From the NCBI RefSeq assembly GCF_042678945.1, contig NZ_JBHTLM010000009.1, forward strand, positions 62,001 to 126,000: a DNA stretch of 64,000 nucleotides, written 5' to 3'. The translations under genes and the position numbers were made by a program. The notes under the pieces were generated by a model. It worked only from the letters and a program-made list of their open reading frames with translations, was not told the DNA's origin and did no database searches. Shown here in pieces: positions 1 through 8,500 of the stretch. Numbering within the stretch: the stretch's first letter is position 1; each line of letters opens with the position of its first letter. Origin of the DNA: Fontibacillus puldeungensis (GTDB lineage Bacteria > Bacillota > Bacilli > Paenibacillales > Paenibacillaceae).

Positions 1-1
1 T

Positions 2-1864
2 CATATTCAAGGAGTGCAAAGTCAAGGCGTCGGCACTTCGCTCAAGCATTTTGCGGCGAACAATCAGGAGCATCGGAGAATGTCGGTGGACTCCGTCATT
101 GATGAACGCACGCTGCGTGAAATATACTTGGCGAGCTTTGAGGGGGCGGTGAAGCAGTCCCAGCCTTGGAGCGTCATGTGCGCTTATAACAAGGTAAACG
201 GTGAATACGCATCAGAAAATGAGACGCTGCTAACCCGTATTTTGCGGGATGAGTGGGGCTTTGAGGGCTTTGTCGTGTCCGACTGGGGGGCGGTGAACGA
301 GCGAGCTAAGGCGCTTCAAGCGGGATTGGAGCTGGAAATGCCGTCCAGCGCCGGGATTGGTGACCGCAAGATCGTTGAAGCGGTGAAGAACGGCACCTTG
401 CCGGAGGAAACGCTTGACCGTGCGGTGGAGCGATTATTGCGATTTGTGTTCAAGGCGGTAGAGAGTAAGAAGGAGGCAGTTGCCTCGGATATCGCGGCAC
501 ACCACGCCCTCGCAAGACAGATGGCCAGCGAGAGCATGGTACTGCTCAAAAATGACGGAGTCCTACCGCTGCGTCCTAGCGCATCGATTGCCATTATTGG
601 GGAGTTTGCTACAAATCCAAGGTATCAAGGCGGAGGCAGCTCCCATGTTAATCCAACGAAACTGGATGATGCTCTTAAAGAGATAGAGTATCAGCTTGCT
701 CCGGATGGAACGGTTAAGTATGCCCAAGGCTGCCGGATTGAGTCGGACGAAATCGATGGTGCCATGATCGAAGAGGCGGTCCAAATCGCTGCGGAAGCAG
801 AGGTGGCCGTTATCTTTGCAGGTTTGCCGGACCGTTACGAATCTGAAGGATATGATCGGACGCATCTTTCTCTGCCAGCGAACCATCTGGCTCTCATCGA
901 GGCCGTGGCAGCTAAACAGCCCAATGTCGTTGTCGTATTAAGCAACGGCTCTCCGGTCGTGATGCCGTGGATCGGCAAGGTCAAGGCAGTGCTGGAAGGT
1001 TACCTTGGCGGTCAAGCGTTCGGCGGAGCGGTCGCGGATCTGCTGTTCGGTGCCGCAAACCCAAGCGGGAAGCTTGCGGAGACGTTCCCGGCCAAGTTGT
1101 CCGATAATCCATCGTTCCTGTTCTTCCCGGGAGAAGGGGACCGTGCCGAATATCGGGAAGGGGTGTTTGTAGGCTATCGTTATTATGACACGAAAGGAAT
1201 TGAGCCGCTGTTCCCTTTTGGACATGGGCTTAGCTATACCCAATTTGAGTACTTGAATATGGAATTGGACCGGACATCGATGACGGACCAAGACCCATTA
1301 AAGGTGCGCGTTACCTTGAAAAACGTCGGAGACCGCGCCGGGAAAGAAGTGGTCCAACTGTATGTTCGCGACCTGGAAAGCAGCGTAGTGCGGCCACTTC
1401 AGGAGTTGAAAGGGTTCGAGAAGATCGAGCTCCAGCCTGGAGAAGCAGGAACCGTGGAGTTCGTTCTGGATAAGCGTGCCTTTGCTTATTACAATGTGGA
1501 TTTGGCGGATTGGCATGTGGAATCGGGAGAGTTTGAAATCCGTGTAGGCACCTCTTCCCGCCAAATTGCACTGACTCAAAACGTTTACGTGAAGTCTTCG
1601 GTCACAGTGTACCCGGTACCGATTACCAGAAACACACTGATTGGTGATTTGTTGCAAATCCCGCAGGCGGAGGCGATCGCCAAGGAAATGGCAGCGATAA
1701 GCGGATTCGAATCCATGATGGGAGATAATATCGAGATGGCTCTCGCCATGATCAAATATTTGCCGCTGCGTGGACTGGTTGCCTTTGGCCAAGGGAAATA
1801 TACGGAGGAAATACTGGACAAGGATATTCAGAAGCTGAACGAGATATTCTCCACGTTACAATAG
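2..1864 (+). CDS. GH3 beta-glucosidase, 5' end outside window
   Basis: Glycoside hydrolase family 3 enzyme, expected to release glucose or related sugars from beta-linked oligosaccharides. The reading frame is open to the left edge, so the N-terminal part of the TIM barrel is missing; the GTG at 14 is internal. Visible in order: the conserved KHFAANNQ segment of the barrel, the VVSDWG motif whose Asp codon (281-283) is the expected nucleophile, the alpha/beta sandwich domain, the PFGHGLSYT segment, then a fibronectin III-like domain (about 1290-1580) and a roughly 90-residue C-terminal tail. No signal peptide can be judged. It lies upstream of a GH42 gene and a sugar ABC importer and has its own terminator, which suggests intracellular processing of imported beta-glycosides. 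Family assignment is firm; substrate is not known. Confidence 0.93.
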   Translation, partial: HIQGVQSQGVGTSLKHFAANNQEHRRMSVDSVIDERTLREIYLASFEGAVKQSQPWSVMCAYNKVNGEYASENETLLTRILRDEWGFEGFVVSDWGAVNERAKALQAGLELEMPSSAGIGDRKIVEAVKNGTLPEETLDRAVERLLRFVFKAVESKKEAVASDIAAHHALARQMASESMVLLKNDGVLPLRPSASIAIIGEFATNPRYQGGGSSHVNPTKLDDALKEIEYQLAPDGTVKYAQGCRIESDEIDGAMIEEAVQIAAEAEVAVIFAGLPDRYESEGYDRTHLSLPANHLALIEAVAAKQPNVVVVLSNGSPVVMPWIGKVKAVLEGYLGGQAFGGAVADLLFGAANPSGKLAETFPAKLSDNPSFLFFPGEGDRAEYREGVFVGYRYYDTKGIEPLFPFGHGLSYTQFEYLNMELDRTSMTDQDPLKVRVTLKNVGDRAGKEVVQLYVRDLESSVVRPLQELKGFEKIELQPGEAGTVEFVLDKRAFAYYNVDLADWHVESGEFEIRVGTSSRQIALTQNVYVKSSVTVYPVPITRNTLIGDLLQIPQAEAIAKEMAAISGFESMMGDNIEMALAMIKYLPLRGLVAFGQGKYTEEILDKDIQKLNEIFSTLQ

Positions 1865-1884
1865 TTGCAGTCATATCTAAAGCA

Positions 1885-1920
1885 GACGCGGTCTCTCGGT
1901 GTAGAGAACCGCGTCTTTTT
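1885..1920 (+). terminator. Rho-independent terminator after GH3 gene
   Basis: A 12-bp stem (GACGCGGTCTCT pairing with AGAGAACCGCGTC, one bulge) is followed by five Ts. It sits 20 bp after the GH3 stop codon and separates that gene from the GH42 promoter. Confidence 0.9.
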
Positions 1921-1933
1921 ATGTGTCTTGACT

Positions 1934-1979
1934 AGGTTTAAAATAGTCCATCCCAACAGTTTAATTTCGTCCAATGAAG
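1934..1979 (+). promoter_or_regulatory. Paired GTCCA operator upstream of GH42 gene
   Basis: Two GTCCA boxes (1946-1950 and 1969-1973) lie exactly 23 bp apart, preceded by AGGTTTAAAA and ending in CGTCCAATGAAG. The same arrangement, base for base in position, occurs at 6992-7037 before the binding-protein gene. AraC-type response regulators bind tandem direct repeats about two helical turns apart, so the regulator encoded at 5943 is the likely ligand. A probable -10 (TATACA, 1996-2001) lies 23 bp after the second box. Confidence 0.7.
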
Positions 1980-2001
1980 ACAATAGTTTATTTTTTATAC
2001 A

Positions 2002-2017
2002 ATGAAAGCGCAAACAT
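2002..2017 (+). promoter_or_regulatory. cre site (CcpA operator) of GH42 gene
   Basis: ATGAAAGCGCAAACAT fits the published Bacillus consensus WTGNAARCGNWWWCAW at every position. It starts just after the predicted -10 and would cover the transcription start, a position at which CcpA normally represses. This predicts glucose repression of the downstream beta-galactosidase. Confidence 0.75.
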
Positions 2018-2070
2018 CTTGTGTAATACTTTCATTTATCGATAATACTATCTACTTTTAGGAGGTCACT

Positions 2071-4077
2071 ATGAACAAGCTACTATATGGCGTTGCTTAT
2101 TATGATGAATATATGCCTTATGAACGTTTGGACCGGGATATTCGGATGATGAAGGAGGCGGGGATTAACGTCGTAAGGATTGCCGAGTCGACCTGGAGTA
2201 CGCATGAGCCCCAGAACGGAGTGTTCGATTTCACCTCGGTGGATCGGGTGCTTGACGCGATGCATGAGGCCGGGATTCACGTCATCGTCGGAACGCCTAC
2301 GTATGCCGTACCGACCTGGATGGTTAAGGAGCACCCCGATGTGCTGGCGACAACGGCAAATGGGCCCGGCAAATACGGAGCAAGGCAAATTATGGACATC
2401 ACCCACCCGACTTATTTGTTCTACGCAGAACGGATCATTCGTAAACTGATTTCCCGGGTTAGCGGGCACCCGGCGGTCATCGGTTATCAGACCGATAACG
2501 AAACGAAGCACTACAACACCGCAGGCCCTAACGTCCAACTGCTATTTGTTAAATACATCAGGGATAAATTTCAAACGCTGGATCAAGTGAATAAGAGATT
2601 CGGACTGGACTATTGGAGCAACCGGATCAATAGCTGGGAGGATTTTCCGTCAGTTGTTGGGACAATTAACGGCAGCTTGGGCGCGGAGTTTGCCAAATTC
2701 CAACGTAAGCTTGTCACTGATTTTCTAAGTTGGCAGGTATCTATTGTTAATGAGTACAAACGGCCCGACCAGTTCGTGACGCAAAATTTCGATTTTGAGT
2801 GGAGAGGTCATTCTTACGGCATACAGCCGGATGTGGATCATTTTGAAGCTTCCCGTCCATTTGATATCACCGGGGTCGATATTTATCATCCATCCCAAGA
2901 TGATCTTACGGGCATCGAGATTTCGTTTGGCGGCGATGTAGCCCGTTCTACGAAAGGAACCAACTATTTGGTCATCGAAACGGAAGCGCAGGCATTTACC
3001 CAATGGACACCATACCCCGGTCAGCTGCGGTTGCAGGCGTTCAGCCATCTGGCCTCGGGAGCGAATATGGTCGCATATTGGCATTGGCATTCGATCCACA
3101 ATTCCATTGAAACATACTGGAAAGGTCTGCTCAGCCATGACTTTGAACCTAACCCGGTATATGAAGAGGCCAAAACGATCGGCAAAGATTTTGCCCGCCT
3201 GTCCTCCCATTTAGTGAATTTGAAAAAAGTAAACAAAGTCGCTGTTTTAGTCAGCAACGAGTCGTTAACCGCGATGGAGTGGTTTAAGTTTAATTTTACC
3301 AGTACGAAAAAATACAATGATGTGGTTCGGATGATGTATGATGAGCTTTACAGAATGAATATTGGCTGTGATTTCGTGTGTCCAACCACTCCAAGCTTTG
3401 ACCAGTATGATTTGTTGCTGGTGCCCGCCTTGTATACGGCATCGGATGAACTTTTGGAGCGCTTGAACCGGTTTGTGCATGACGGCGGACATGTTGTTTA
3501 TACTTTTAAGAGCGGCTTTACCGATGAGAATGTGAAGGTGCGAACCGAACGTCAGCCGGGTATTATCGGAAAGGCTTGCGGCATCTCTTACAGTATGTTC
3601 GTGGAGCCTAAGCGGGTGTCTTTGAAGGGCGATCCATTCCAGGTTGGAGCAGAGCAAAATCAGGTGCATACGTGGATGGAACTGCTCACGCCGACGACCG
3701 CAGATGTGCTCGCGTACTATGACCATCCGCATTGGGGAAAATATGCGGCAGTCACGCAAAACGACTACGGTAAGGGGAAAGCCGTTTATGTTGGTTGTAT
3801 GACCAGCGAAGCCGTTATAGGCAAAATATTGGAGCATGCTGTGGAGCAGGCTGGATTATGGGGAATTGACCAAGAGATACGTTTCCCGTTAATCACGAAA
3901 AACGGGGTTAATGAGCAGGGAAAAACTGTCCGTTACTACTTTAACTATTCCGATTTCCCAGGCTCGTTCGTTTATAGTTACCGAGGTGGATTAGAGCTTC
4001 TCTCGGGTGAAGCAGTAAACCATGGTGAGACGATCCAACTTGAGCCATGGGGGTTCAAAATCATCGAAGAACAATAA
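2071..4077 (+). CDS. GH42 beta-galactosidase
   Basis: Family 42 glycoside hydrolase of 668 residues, about the normal length, cytoplasmic (no signal peptide). It should hydrolyse terminal beta-galactosides or related pyranosides. The N-terminal TIM barrel contains YQTDNET with Glu144 as probable acid/base and VIETEAQ with Glu303 as probable nucleophile. The trimerisation domain (about 390-600) and a small C-terminal beta domain follow. ATG at 2071 has AGGAGG seven bases upstream. It is monocistronic between two terminators, but shares an operator with the sugar importer downstream, so it probably acts on what that importer brings in. Family firm; natural substrate inferred only. Confidence 0.95.
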   Translation: MNKLLYGVAYYDEYMPYERLDRDIRMMKEAGINVVRIAESTWSTHEPQNGVFDFTSVDRVLDAMHEAGIHVIVGTPTYAVPTWMVKEHPDVLATTANGPGKYGARQIMDITHPTYLFYAERIIRKLISRVSGHPAVIGYQTDNETKHYNTAGPNVQLLFVKYIRDKFQTLDQVNKRFGLDYWSNRINSWEDFPSVVGTINGSLGAEFAKFQRKLVTDFLSWQVSIVNEYKRPDQFVTQNFDFEWRGHSYGIQPDVDHFEASRPFDITGVDIYHPSQDDLTGIEISFGGDVARSTKGTNYLVIETEAQAFTQWTPYPGQLRLQAFSHLASGANMVAYWHWHSIHNSIETYWKGLLSHDFEPNPVYEEAKTIGKDFARLSSHLVNLKKVNKVAVLVSNESLTAMEWFKFNFTSTKKYNDVVRMMYDELYRMNIGCDFVCPTTPSFDQYDLLLVPALYTASDELLERLNRFVHDGGHVVYTFKSGFTDENVKVRTERQPGIIGKACGISYSMFVEPKRVSLKGDPFQVGAEQNQVHTWMELLTPTTADVLAYYDHPHWGKYAAVTQNDYGKGKAVYVGCMTSEAVIGKILEHAVEQAGLWGIDQEIRFPLITKNGVNEQGKTVRYYFNYSDFPGSFVYSYRGGLELLSGEAVNHGETIQLEPWGFKIIEEQ

Positions 4078-4105
4078 AGAGACATTTTTGCTCAGCTATT
4101 ATGGA

Positions 4106-4135
4106 AGACGCCTCCCGCATTCGCGAGGCGTTTTC
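4106..4135 (+). terminator. Rho-independent terminator after GH42 gene
   Basis: Stem ACGCCTC/GAGGCGT with a ten-base loop, followed by TTTT. It is 30 bp past the GH42 stop and upstream of the kinase gene. Confidence 0.8.
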
Positions 4136-4164
4136 TACTATTTTTTCGCATCAGGGGGGATTGC

Positions 4165-5940
4165 ATGTTTAACAGGCTGCGGCAGCGGGTGATCGACCCG
4201 TTTAAAACCAGTATCCGAAATAAATTGATACTGACTATGCTGATAATTGCGGTTATGCCCGTCGTGCTTGTTACAGCGCTGGCCGCGGAAAATTCCAGTC
4301 ATTCGATGGAGAATCAAGTGATCGGCACGAATCTGTCCAATATGAAATGGACGGGAATTTATCTGGGTGATCAATTTGCCAGACTGAACAATCTGATCTA
4401 TTCCATACAGATCAGTCCAGGGTTGTCCGATTATTTAAATCGCCCTGAGGGAGAAACACCCGGCAGTCAATTTTCGGCTCAACAAAAAGTGTATAACTCG
4501 CTGAACAGTGTCTACTATACCGGGGGAAATCATCTTGTAGGGGTCATGCTGTACCTGCATAATTCCCAGACGCTTTTCACAATCAATGCGATGCAGACCG
4601 AGGTCGAGGCCGTTTCCGGAACGCCCCGGGTTTATCAGGACATTCTTCGCAAGAATATCGACTTTATGGTCGAGACGAATAAATCGGATCCGAGCAAATT
4701 CCAACTGATTCGCAGCATTAACCGCTTTGAAAACCAGGAAAAGCTAGGATTTATCAGCCTTGAGGTGCTGTGGTCCTATTTTGATCAGACCATAAATTTG
4801 CTCGGCGGAGGCGATGAACAGTCCGTATTTGTTACGGATTTAAACGGCGCTGTTCTATACGGTGGAGGTGGAAATCAACTATTCCCTCCAGAAGCTGCTG
4901 TGGCGCTGAAACAAGCCAACGGTACCGGACCGGGATATTTGAGAACGGAGCGAGAGTTTGTCTTTTACAATACGATCGATCCAGTCGGCTTAAGACTGGT
5001 GAAAATTATACCGCTTAGCAGCATTAATCAAAGTGCCAGAGCGACGATGAACTATGGTTTGATTGTGGGCATAACTTCCGCCGTCTTCTCCGCTTTACTC
5101 GCATTTTATTTTGCCTTGAAAACGACTAAGCCGATTATCGGCCTGGCCAAAGCCATGCGAAAGATAGACCTCACTAAAGAAAATGCTGTACCTCGAAGCC
5201 AGCGAAAGGATGAAATCGGGCTCCTGGAGGCCAATTTTGATATGATGGCCCAGCGAATCCGAGAGCACATTAATACGGAATATAGAATCAACCTGGAGAA
5301 AAAGACGGCCGAGCTTAAGGCGCTGCAATCGCAAATTAATCCGCATTTTTTGCAGAATACACTTCAATTGATCGGCGGGATGATTTTCTCGCAAAAACCG
5401 GAGCAGAGCTACGAGATTATCCGTTCCCTGAGCGAAATGTTTCGTTATATTGTACGGGATCCGAATACGCTTGCCACCATAAAATCGGAGCTTGAGCACC
5501 TTCAGCATTATATGAAAATTCAGCAGCAGCGTTTCGGGAAACGACTCCACTATGAGCTGGAGGTTTCTGAAGATGTGCTGGATTGCCCAATTCCTAAGCT
5601 AACGCTGCAGCCGATTGTTGAAAATGCCTTTATTCATGGTTTGGATTATAAGACAGGCGATTGGTACCTCGCGGTGATCGTCAAGCAGGAACCTGAAGGG
5701 GTCCTCATTATGATCAGGGATAACGGAGCGGGCATGCAGCAAACACAGCTTAGGCGACTGCGGCTTAAGCTGCATAGGGAGCTTGGACATGTCTGGACTC
5801 AAGGGACGAGCATCGGCCTGATCAATGTGGCATCCCGAATTCAGATGTATTTCGGGACGGATTATAAGATGGACATCGATAGCGAACCGGGCAAAGGCAC
5901 TTGTGTGGTGCTACACATTCCTGATCAGAAAGAGGGATAA
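4165..5940 (+). CDS. YesM-type membrane sensor histidine kinase
   Basis: A 591-residue kinase of the His_kinase (PF06580) type that in Bacillales pairs with AraC-type regulators to control sugar uptake. It has an N-terminal membrane helix (about 19-38), a large extracellular sensor region (about 40-295), a second helix (about 297-316), a HAMP linker (about 320-370), the phosphoacceptor segment NPHFLQNTL with His394, and an ATPase domain with the N-box VENAFIHG, the DNGAGM motif and a G-box near 547. ATG at 4165 has GGGGGGA upstream. The response regulator begins two bases after its stop, so the two are co-translated. The inducing ligand is unknown; the ABC importer nearby suggests an oligosaccharide or binding protein. 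Confidence 0.93.
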   Translation: MFNRLRQRVIDPFKTSIRNKLILTMLIIAVMPVVLVTALAAENSSHSMENQVIGTNLSNMKWTGIYLGDQFARLNNLIYSIQISPGLSDYLNRPEGETPGSQFSAQQKVYNSLNSVYYTGGNHLVGVMLYLHNSQTLFTINAMQTEVEAVSGTPRVYQDILRKNIDFMVETNKSDPSKFQLIRSINRFENQEKLGFISLEVLWSYFDQTINLLGGGDEQSVFVTDLNGAVLYGGGGNQLFPPEAAVALKQANGTGPGYLRTEREFVFYNTIDPVGLRLVKIIPLSSINQSARATMNYGLIVGITSAVFSALLAFYFALKTTKPIIGLAKAMRKIDLTKENAVPRSQRKDEIGLLEANFDMMAQRIREHINTEYRINLEKKTAELKALQSQINPHFLQNTLQLIGGMIFSQKPEQSYEIIRSLSEMFRYIVRDPNTLATIKSELEHLQHYMKIQQQRFGKRLHYELEVSEDVLDCPIPKLTLQPIVENAFIHGLDYKTGDWYLAVIVKQEPEGVLIMIRDNGAGMQQTQLRRLRLKLHRELGHVWTQGTSIGLINVASRIQMYFGTDYKMDIDSEPGKGTCVVLHIPDQKEG

Positions 5941-5942
5941 GC

Positions 5943-7022
5943 ATGTTCAAAGTATTAGTAGTAGACGATGAGCAGTGGAACCGGGATATTATCAAAAGTC
6001 TTGGCCGGTGGGGAGAATTAGAAATGGAGATTGTGGGGGAAGCGGAGGATGGTTTGGAGGCAATTAAGCTTATTGAGCATTTGAATCCCGACCTGATCAT
6101 TACGGATATGCGGATGCCAGGGGCTGGCGGCGAACAATTGATGCGAAGCATCCATGAGCGTTACCCCGATAAGAAAATCATCGTGGTGAGCGGTTATGAC
6201 GATTTCAATTATGCGAAGCAAGCGATTAGGTATAAAGCGGTCGATTATTTATTAAAGCCGATTGACCCGCAAGAATTGAATACGGTTTTACAAAAATGCA
6301 AAGAGGCTTTGCAGCAGCGTATTGAACGTCAGGAAATTGACTTGGAGCTATCCGCGAAGCTGGCTGCCTACAAAAAGCGATTGGGCTCTTATTTTCATGA
6401 GATGAATATGGAAGGGATCAGGAAGGTATTCCTTGAACTGCATGCCGATGATCTGCTTGAAGCTTCATTGAAGCCGGAGTTTATACGCTACTATGTGCAA
6501 GAACTTCTGCTGTTCTTGAATGAGCTTTGCGTGGCGAATGTGCTGTCCGTCCCATTAGACCATCTAGTTGACCATGCGGAGGTGCCGAATTCCTTTCATC
6601 AAGCGGTAGACTTTATGTCCGGCTGCTACCTGGCCGCTATGGAGGAATTGATTAAACAACGGAAATTTAAAAACAAGTTGAATTTGGCCGAGGTCAAATT
6701 ATATTTGGAGCGTCATTATGCGGAACCGGTTAGCCTGGAGCAATTAGCCAAGCTGTTTTTCGTCAGCAAAGAGTACTTGAGTAAATCTTTTAAACAGGAA
6801 TACGACTGCACGGTAACGGATTACTTGCTGCAATTAAGGATGGAGAAATCGATGGAATGGCTGACTTTGGATGAGGAGATTTCTATTAAGCGCATTGCTG
6901 AAATGGCGGGTTATGAGGACGTATCCTATTTTCACAGGGTTTTTAAAAAGCACTTTGGTGTTTCTCCGGGAGATGCGCGAAAAGCTTCACAAGGTTTAAA
7001 AATGTCCAATGAAAAAGTCTAA
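5943..7022 (+). CDS. YesN-type response regulator with AraC DNA-binding domain
   Basis: A 359-residue regulator. The receiver domain (1-120) has the acidic pair Asp8/Asp9, phosphoacceptor Asp55 in TDMRMPG and the KP pair in LLKPID. After a linker of about 125 residues, two helix-turn-helix motifs of the AraC type occupy about 245-345, ending in YFHRVFKKHFGVSPG. It follows the kinase gene by two bases and is the obvious phosphotransfer partner. Its 3' end carries the first half of the operator for the next gene: the GTCCA box at 7004 is inside codons. The identical box pair before the GH42 gene suggests it drives both promoters. Confidence 0.94.
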   Translation: MFKVLVVDDEQWNRDIIKSLGRWGELEMEIVGEAEDGLEAIKLIEHLNPDLIITDMRMPGAGGEQLMRSIHERYPDKKIIVVSGYDDFNYAKQAIRYKAVDYLLKPIDPQELNTVLQKCKEALQQRIERQEIDLELSAKLAAYKKRLGSYFHEMNMEGIRKVFLELHADDLLEASLKPEFIRYYVQELLLFLNELCVANVLSVPLDHLVDHAEVPNSFHQAVDFMSGCYLAAMEELIKQRKFKNKLNLAEVKLYLERHYAEPVSLEQLAKLFFVSKEYLSKSFKQEYDCTVTDYLLQLRMEKSMEWLTLDEEISIKRIAEMAGYEDVSYFHRVFKKHFGVSPGDARKASQGLKMSNEKV

Positions 7023-7037
7023 TTCCGTCCAATGAAG
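6992..7037 (+). promoter_or_regulatory. Paired GTCCA operator of the sugar importer
   Basis: GTCCA boxes at 7004-7008 and 7027-7031, 23 bp apart, with AGGTTTAAAA twelve bases before the first, match the layout at 1934-1979 exactly. The first box lies within the end of the response regulator gene and the second directly after its stop. A TTTAAAAT -10 candidate (7053-7060) sits at the same distance as in the GH42 promoter. Probable binding site of that regulator. Confidence 0.7.
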
Positions 7038-7045
7038 CGCTTTCA
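7033..7045 (+). promoter_or_regulatory. cre-like sequence with one base missing
   Basis: TGAAGCGCTTTCA is the strong palindromic cre TGAAAGCGCTTTCA minus one A. It overlaps the end of the GTCCA operator and precedes the -10. Whether CcpA tolerates the shortened left half is uncertain. Confidence 0.4.
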
Positions 7046-7102
7046 TTTTTTGTTTAAAATGAACTCGTAGACAAAACAATATCATCTAGGAGGTCAAAAA
7101 TT

Positions 7103-8398
7103 ATGAAGATTTGGAAGGGCATAGTAGGCGTAACGTTAATCGCTTCTTTACTGGCCGGCTGCGGATCGGGCGACGGAAGTGGTGAAGCGAAGAATGAAGC
7201 ATCGACCGGTGGAAACGCTAGCGGAAAAAGCGTCAACCTGAAAATGTTTATCGCTCAGCCTCGCTTAAAGGAACACTATGACAAATATATCGAATCCTTT
7301 AAGGCCAAGGAAAAGGCGGAGAAAAACATCGATGTTACGGTGCAATTGGAGATGCCGCCTGCAGATACCGCCCCACAGATTTTGAAAACAAGATTGGCTT
7401 CCAACGATGCTCCTGATGTGTTTGCCATTCATGCCGTTAATGAAATTCCTCCTTTCTATAAAGCCGGTTATTTAGAAGATTTGTCCAATCAGCCGTTTGT
7501 AGGCAAGCTGCTGGAAAGTGTGAAGCCTTCGGTAACGACAGAGGACGGCAAGGTTGTAGCGGTACCGCTGGAAACACTGTCCTGGGGTTATTTGTACAAC
7601 AAGACGATTTTCAAAGAGCAAGGACTGACTCCTCCAACCACGCTTACGGAAATGAAGGCGGTTGTTGAAAAGCTGAAGCAGAAAAACATTACTCCGTTTG
7701 TTCTTTCCGACAAAGAATCCTGGATCCCGCAGTTATTCCTGCCGCTTACGGTAGGACAGATTGGAAATACGGAGAAAAAGGATTTTATTGATCGGATGAA
7801 TAAGGACGAAGCTTCCTTCTCCGAAATGAAGGATATGTTCAATATCATCGATTTGGTATATGCGAACGGGACTAAAAACAGTCTTGAAGTAGGGGGCGAC
7901 GACGGAGCAGCTATGTTCGCGACAGGAAAAGGGGCAATGTGGATTCAAGGTCCTTGGTATGCTGAAACCATTTTGAAATCCAACCCTAATCTTGACTTCG
8001 GCGTAGCGGCGCTGCCTGTCAATGATAATCCGGATGCAACGATGATCAACCTGAGTACGTCCACTTCCTTGGCGGTGTCCAAGACCAGCAAAAACAAAGA
8101 AGTTGCGCTTGACTTCATCAATTATGTCCTGGATGACAAGGATTCCAGCGCCTTCTTCCAGGCATTGAAATTCAACCCTCTTGCTACCGTGCACACTTAC
8201 AAGAGCTATCCTTGGGTAGACGACGCTATGGTTTATGTAAAAGCAGGAAAGTCCTATCAGGATCCGCGGATTCCGCAAGCCGTTAAGGATGAATCCGGTA
8301 AAGCGCTGCAATCCTACATTGCCGGACAAATCTCGAAAGAAGATGTATTCTCGGCTTTGGACAAAGCTTGGAAATCTTATAACAAAGTCAATAAGTAA
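7103..8398 (+). CDS. Sugar ABC transporter substrate-binding lipoprotein
   Basis: Family 1 extracellular solute-binding protein of 431 residues. A type II signal peptide ends in the lipobox LLAGC with Cys20, followed by a Gly/Ser/Glu-rich tether, so it is anchored outside the membrane. The body has the two-lobed binding-protein pattern, including WGYLYNK and MWIQGPWY segments typical of CUT1 sugar binders. ATG at 7103 has AGGAGGTC upstream. It is the first gene of the importer operon, under the GTCCA operator, and is followed by a stem-loop and two permease genes. Likely ligand is an oligosaccharide handled by the GH3 and GH42 enzymes; this is inference from context. Confidence 0.93.
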   Translation: MKIWKGIVGVTLIASLLAGCGSGDGSGEAKNEASTGGNASGKSVNLKMFIAQPRLKEHYDKYIESFKAKEKAEKNIDVTVQLEMPPADTAPQILKTRLASNDAPDVFAIHAVNEIPPFYKAGYLEDLSNQPFVGKLLESVKPSVTTEDGKVVAVPLETLSWGYLYNKTIFKEQGLTPPTTLTEMKAVVEKLKQKNITPFVLSDKESWIPQLFLPLTVGQIGNTEKKDFIDRMNKDEASFSEMKDMFNIIDLVYANGTKNSLEVGGDDGAAMFATGKGAMWIQGPWYAETILKSNPNLDFGVAALPVNDNPDATMINLSTSTSLAVSKTSKNKEVALDFINYVLDDKDSSAFFQALKFNPLATVHTYKSYPWVDDAMVYVKAGKSYQDPRIPQAVKDESGKALQSYIAGQISKEDVFSALDKAWKSYNKVNK

Positions 8399-8411
8399 TC
8401 GATGGGCCGGT

Positions 8412-8438
8412 CAGGAAGGAACGCATCGTTCCTTCCTG
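8412..8438 (+). other. Intercistronic stem-loop between binding protein and permease
   Basis: A perfect 12-bp stem (CAGGAAGGAACG/CGTTCCTTCCTG) with a three-base loop and no T-run. Such hairpins after binding-protein genes usually protect the upstream message from 3' exonucleases and let the binding protein outnumber the permeases. Partial termination is the alternative. Confidence 0.7.
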
Positions 8439-8500
8439 CTATATTAATTGAACTATTGTACAATTATTAGTTCAATAAATACTGGAGGGGGAGAGAGAAC

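Noticed and set aside
14..1864. GTG at 14 as the GH3 start
   Set aside because: The frame stays open to the window edge and the upstream codons continue family-typical sequence, so this is an internal codon of a truncated gene.
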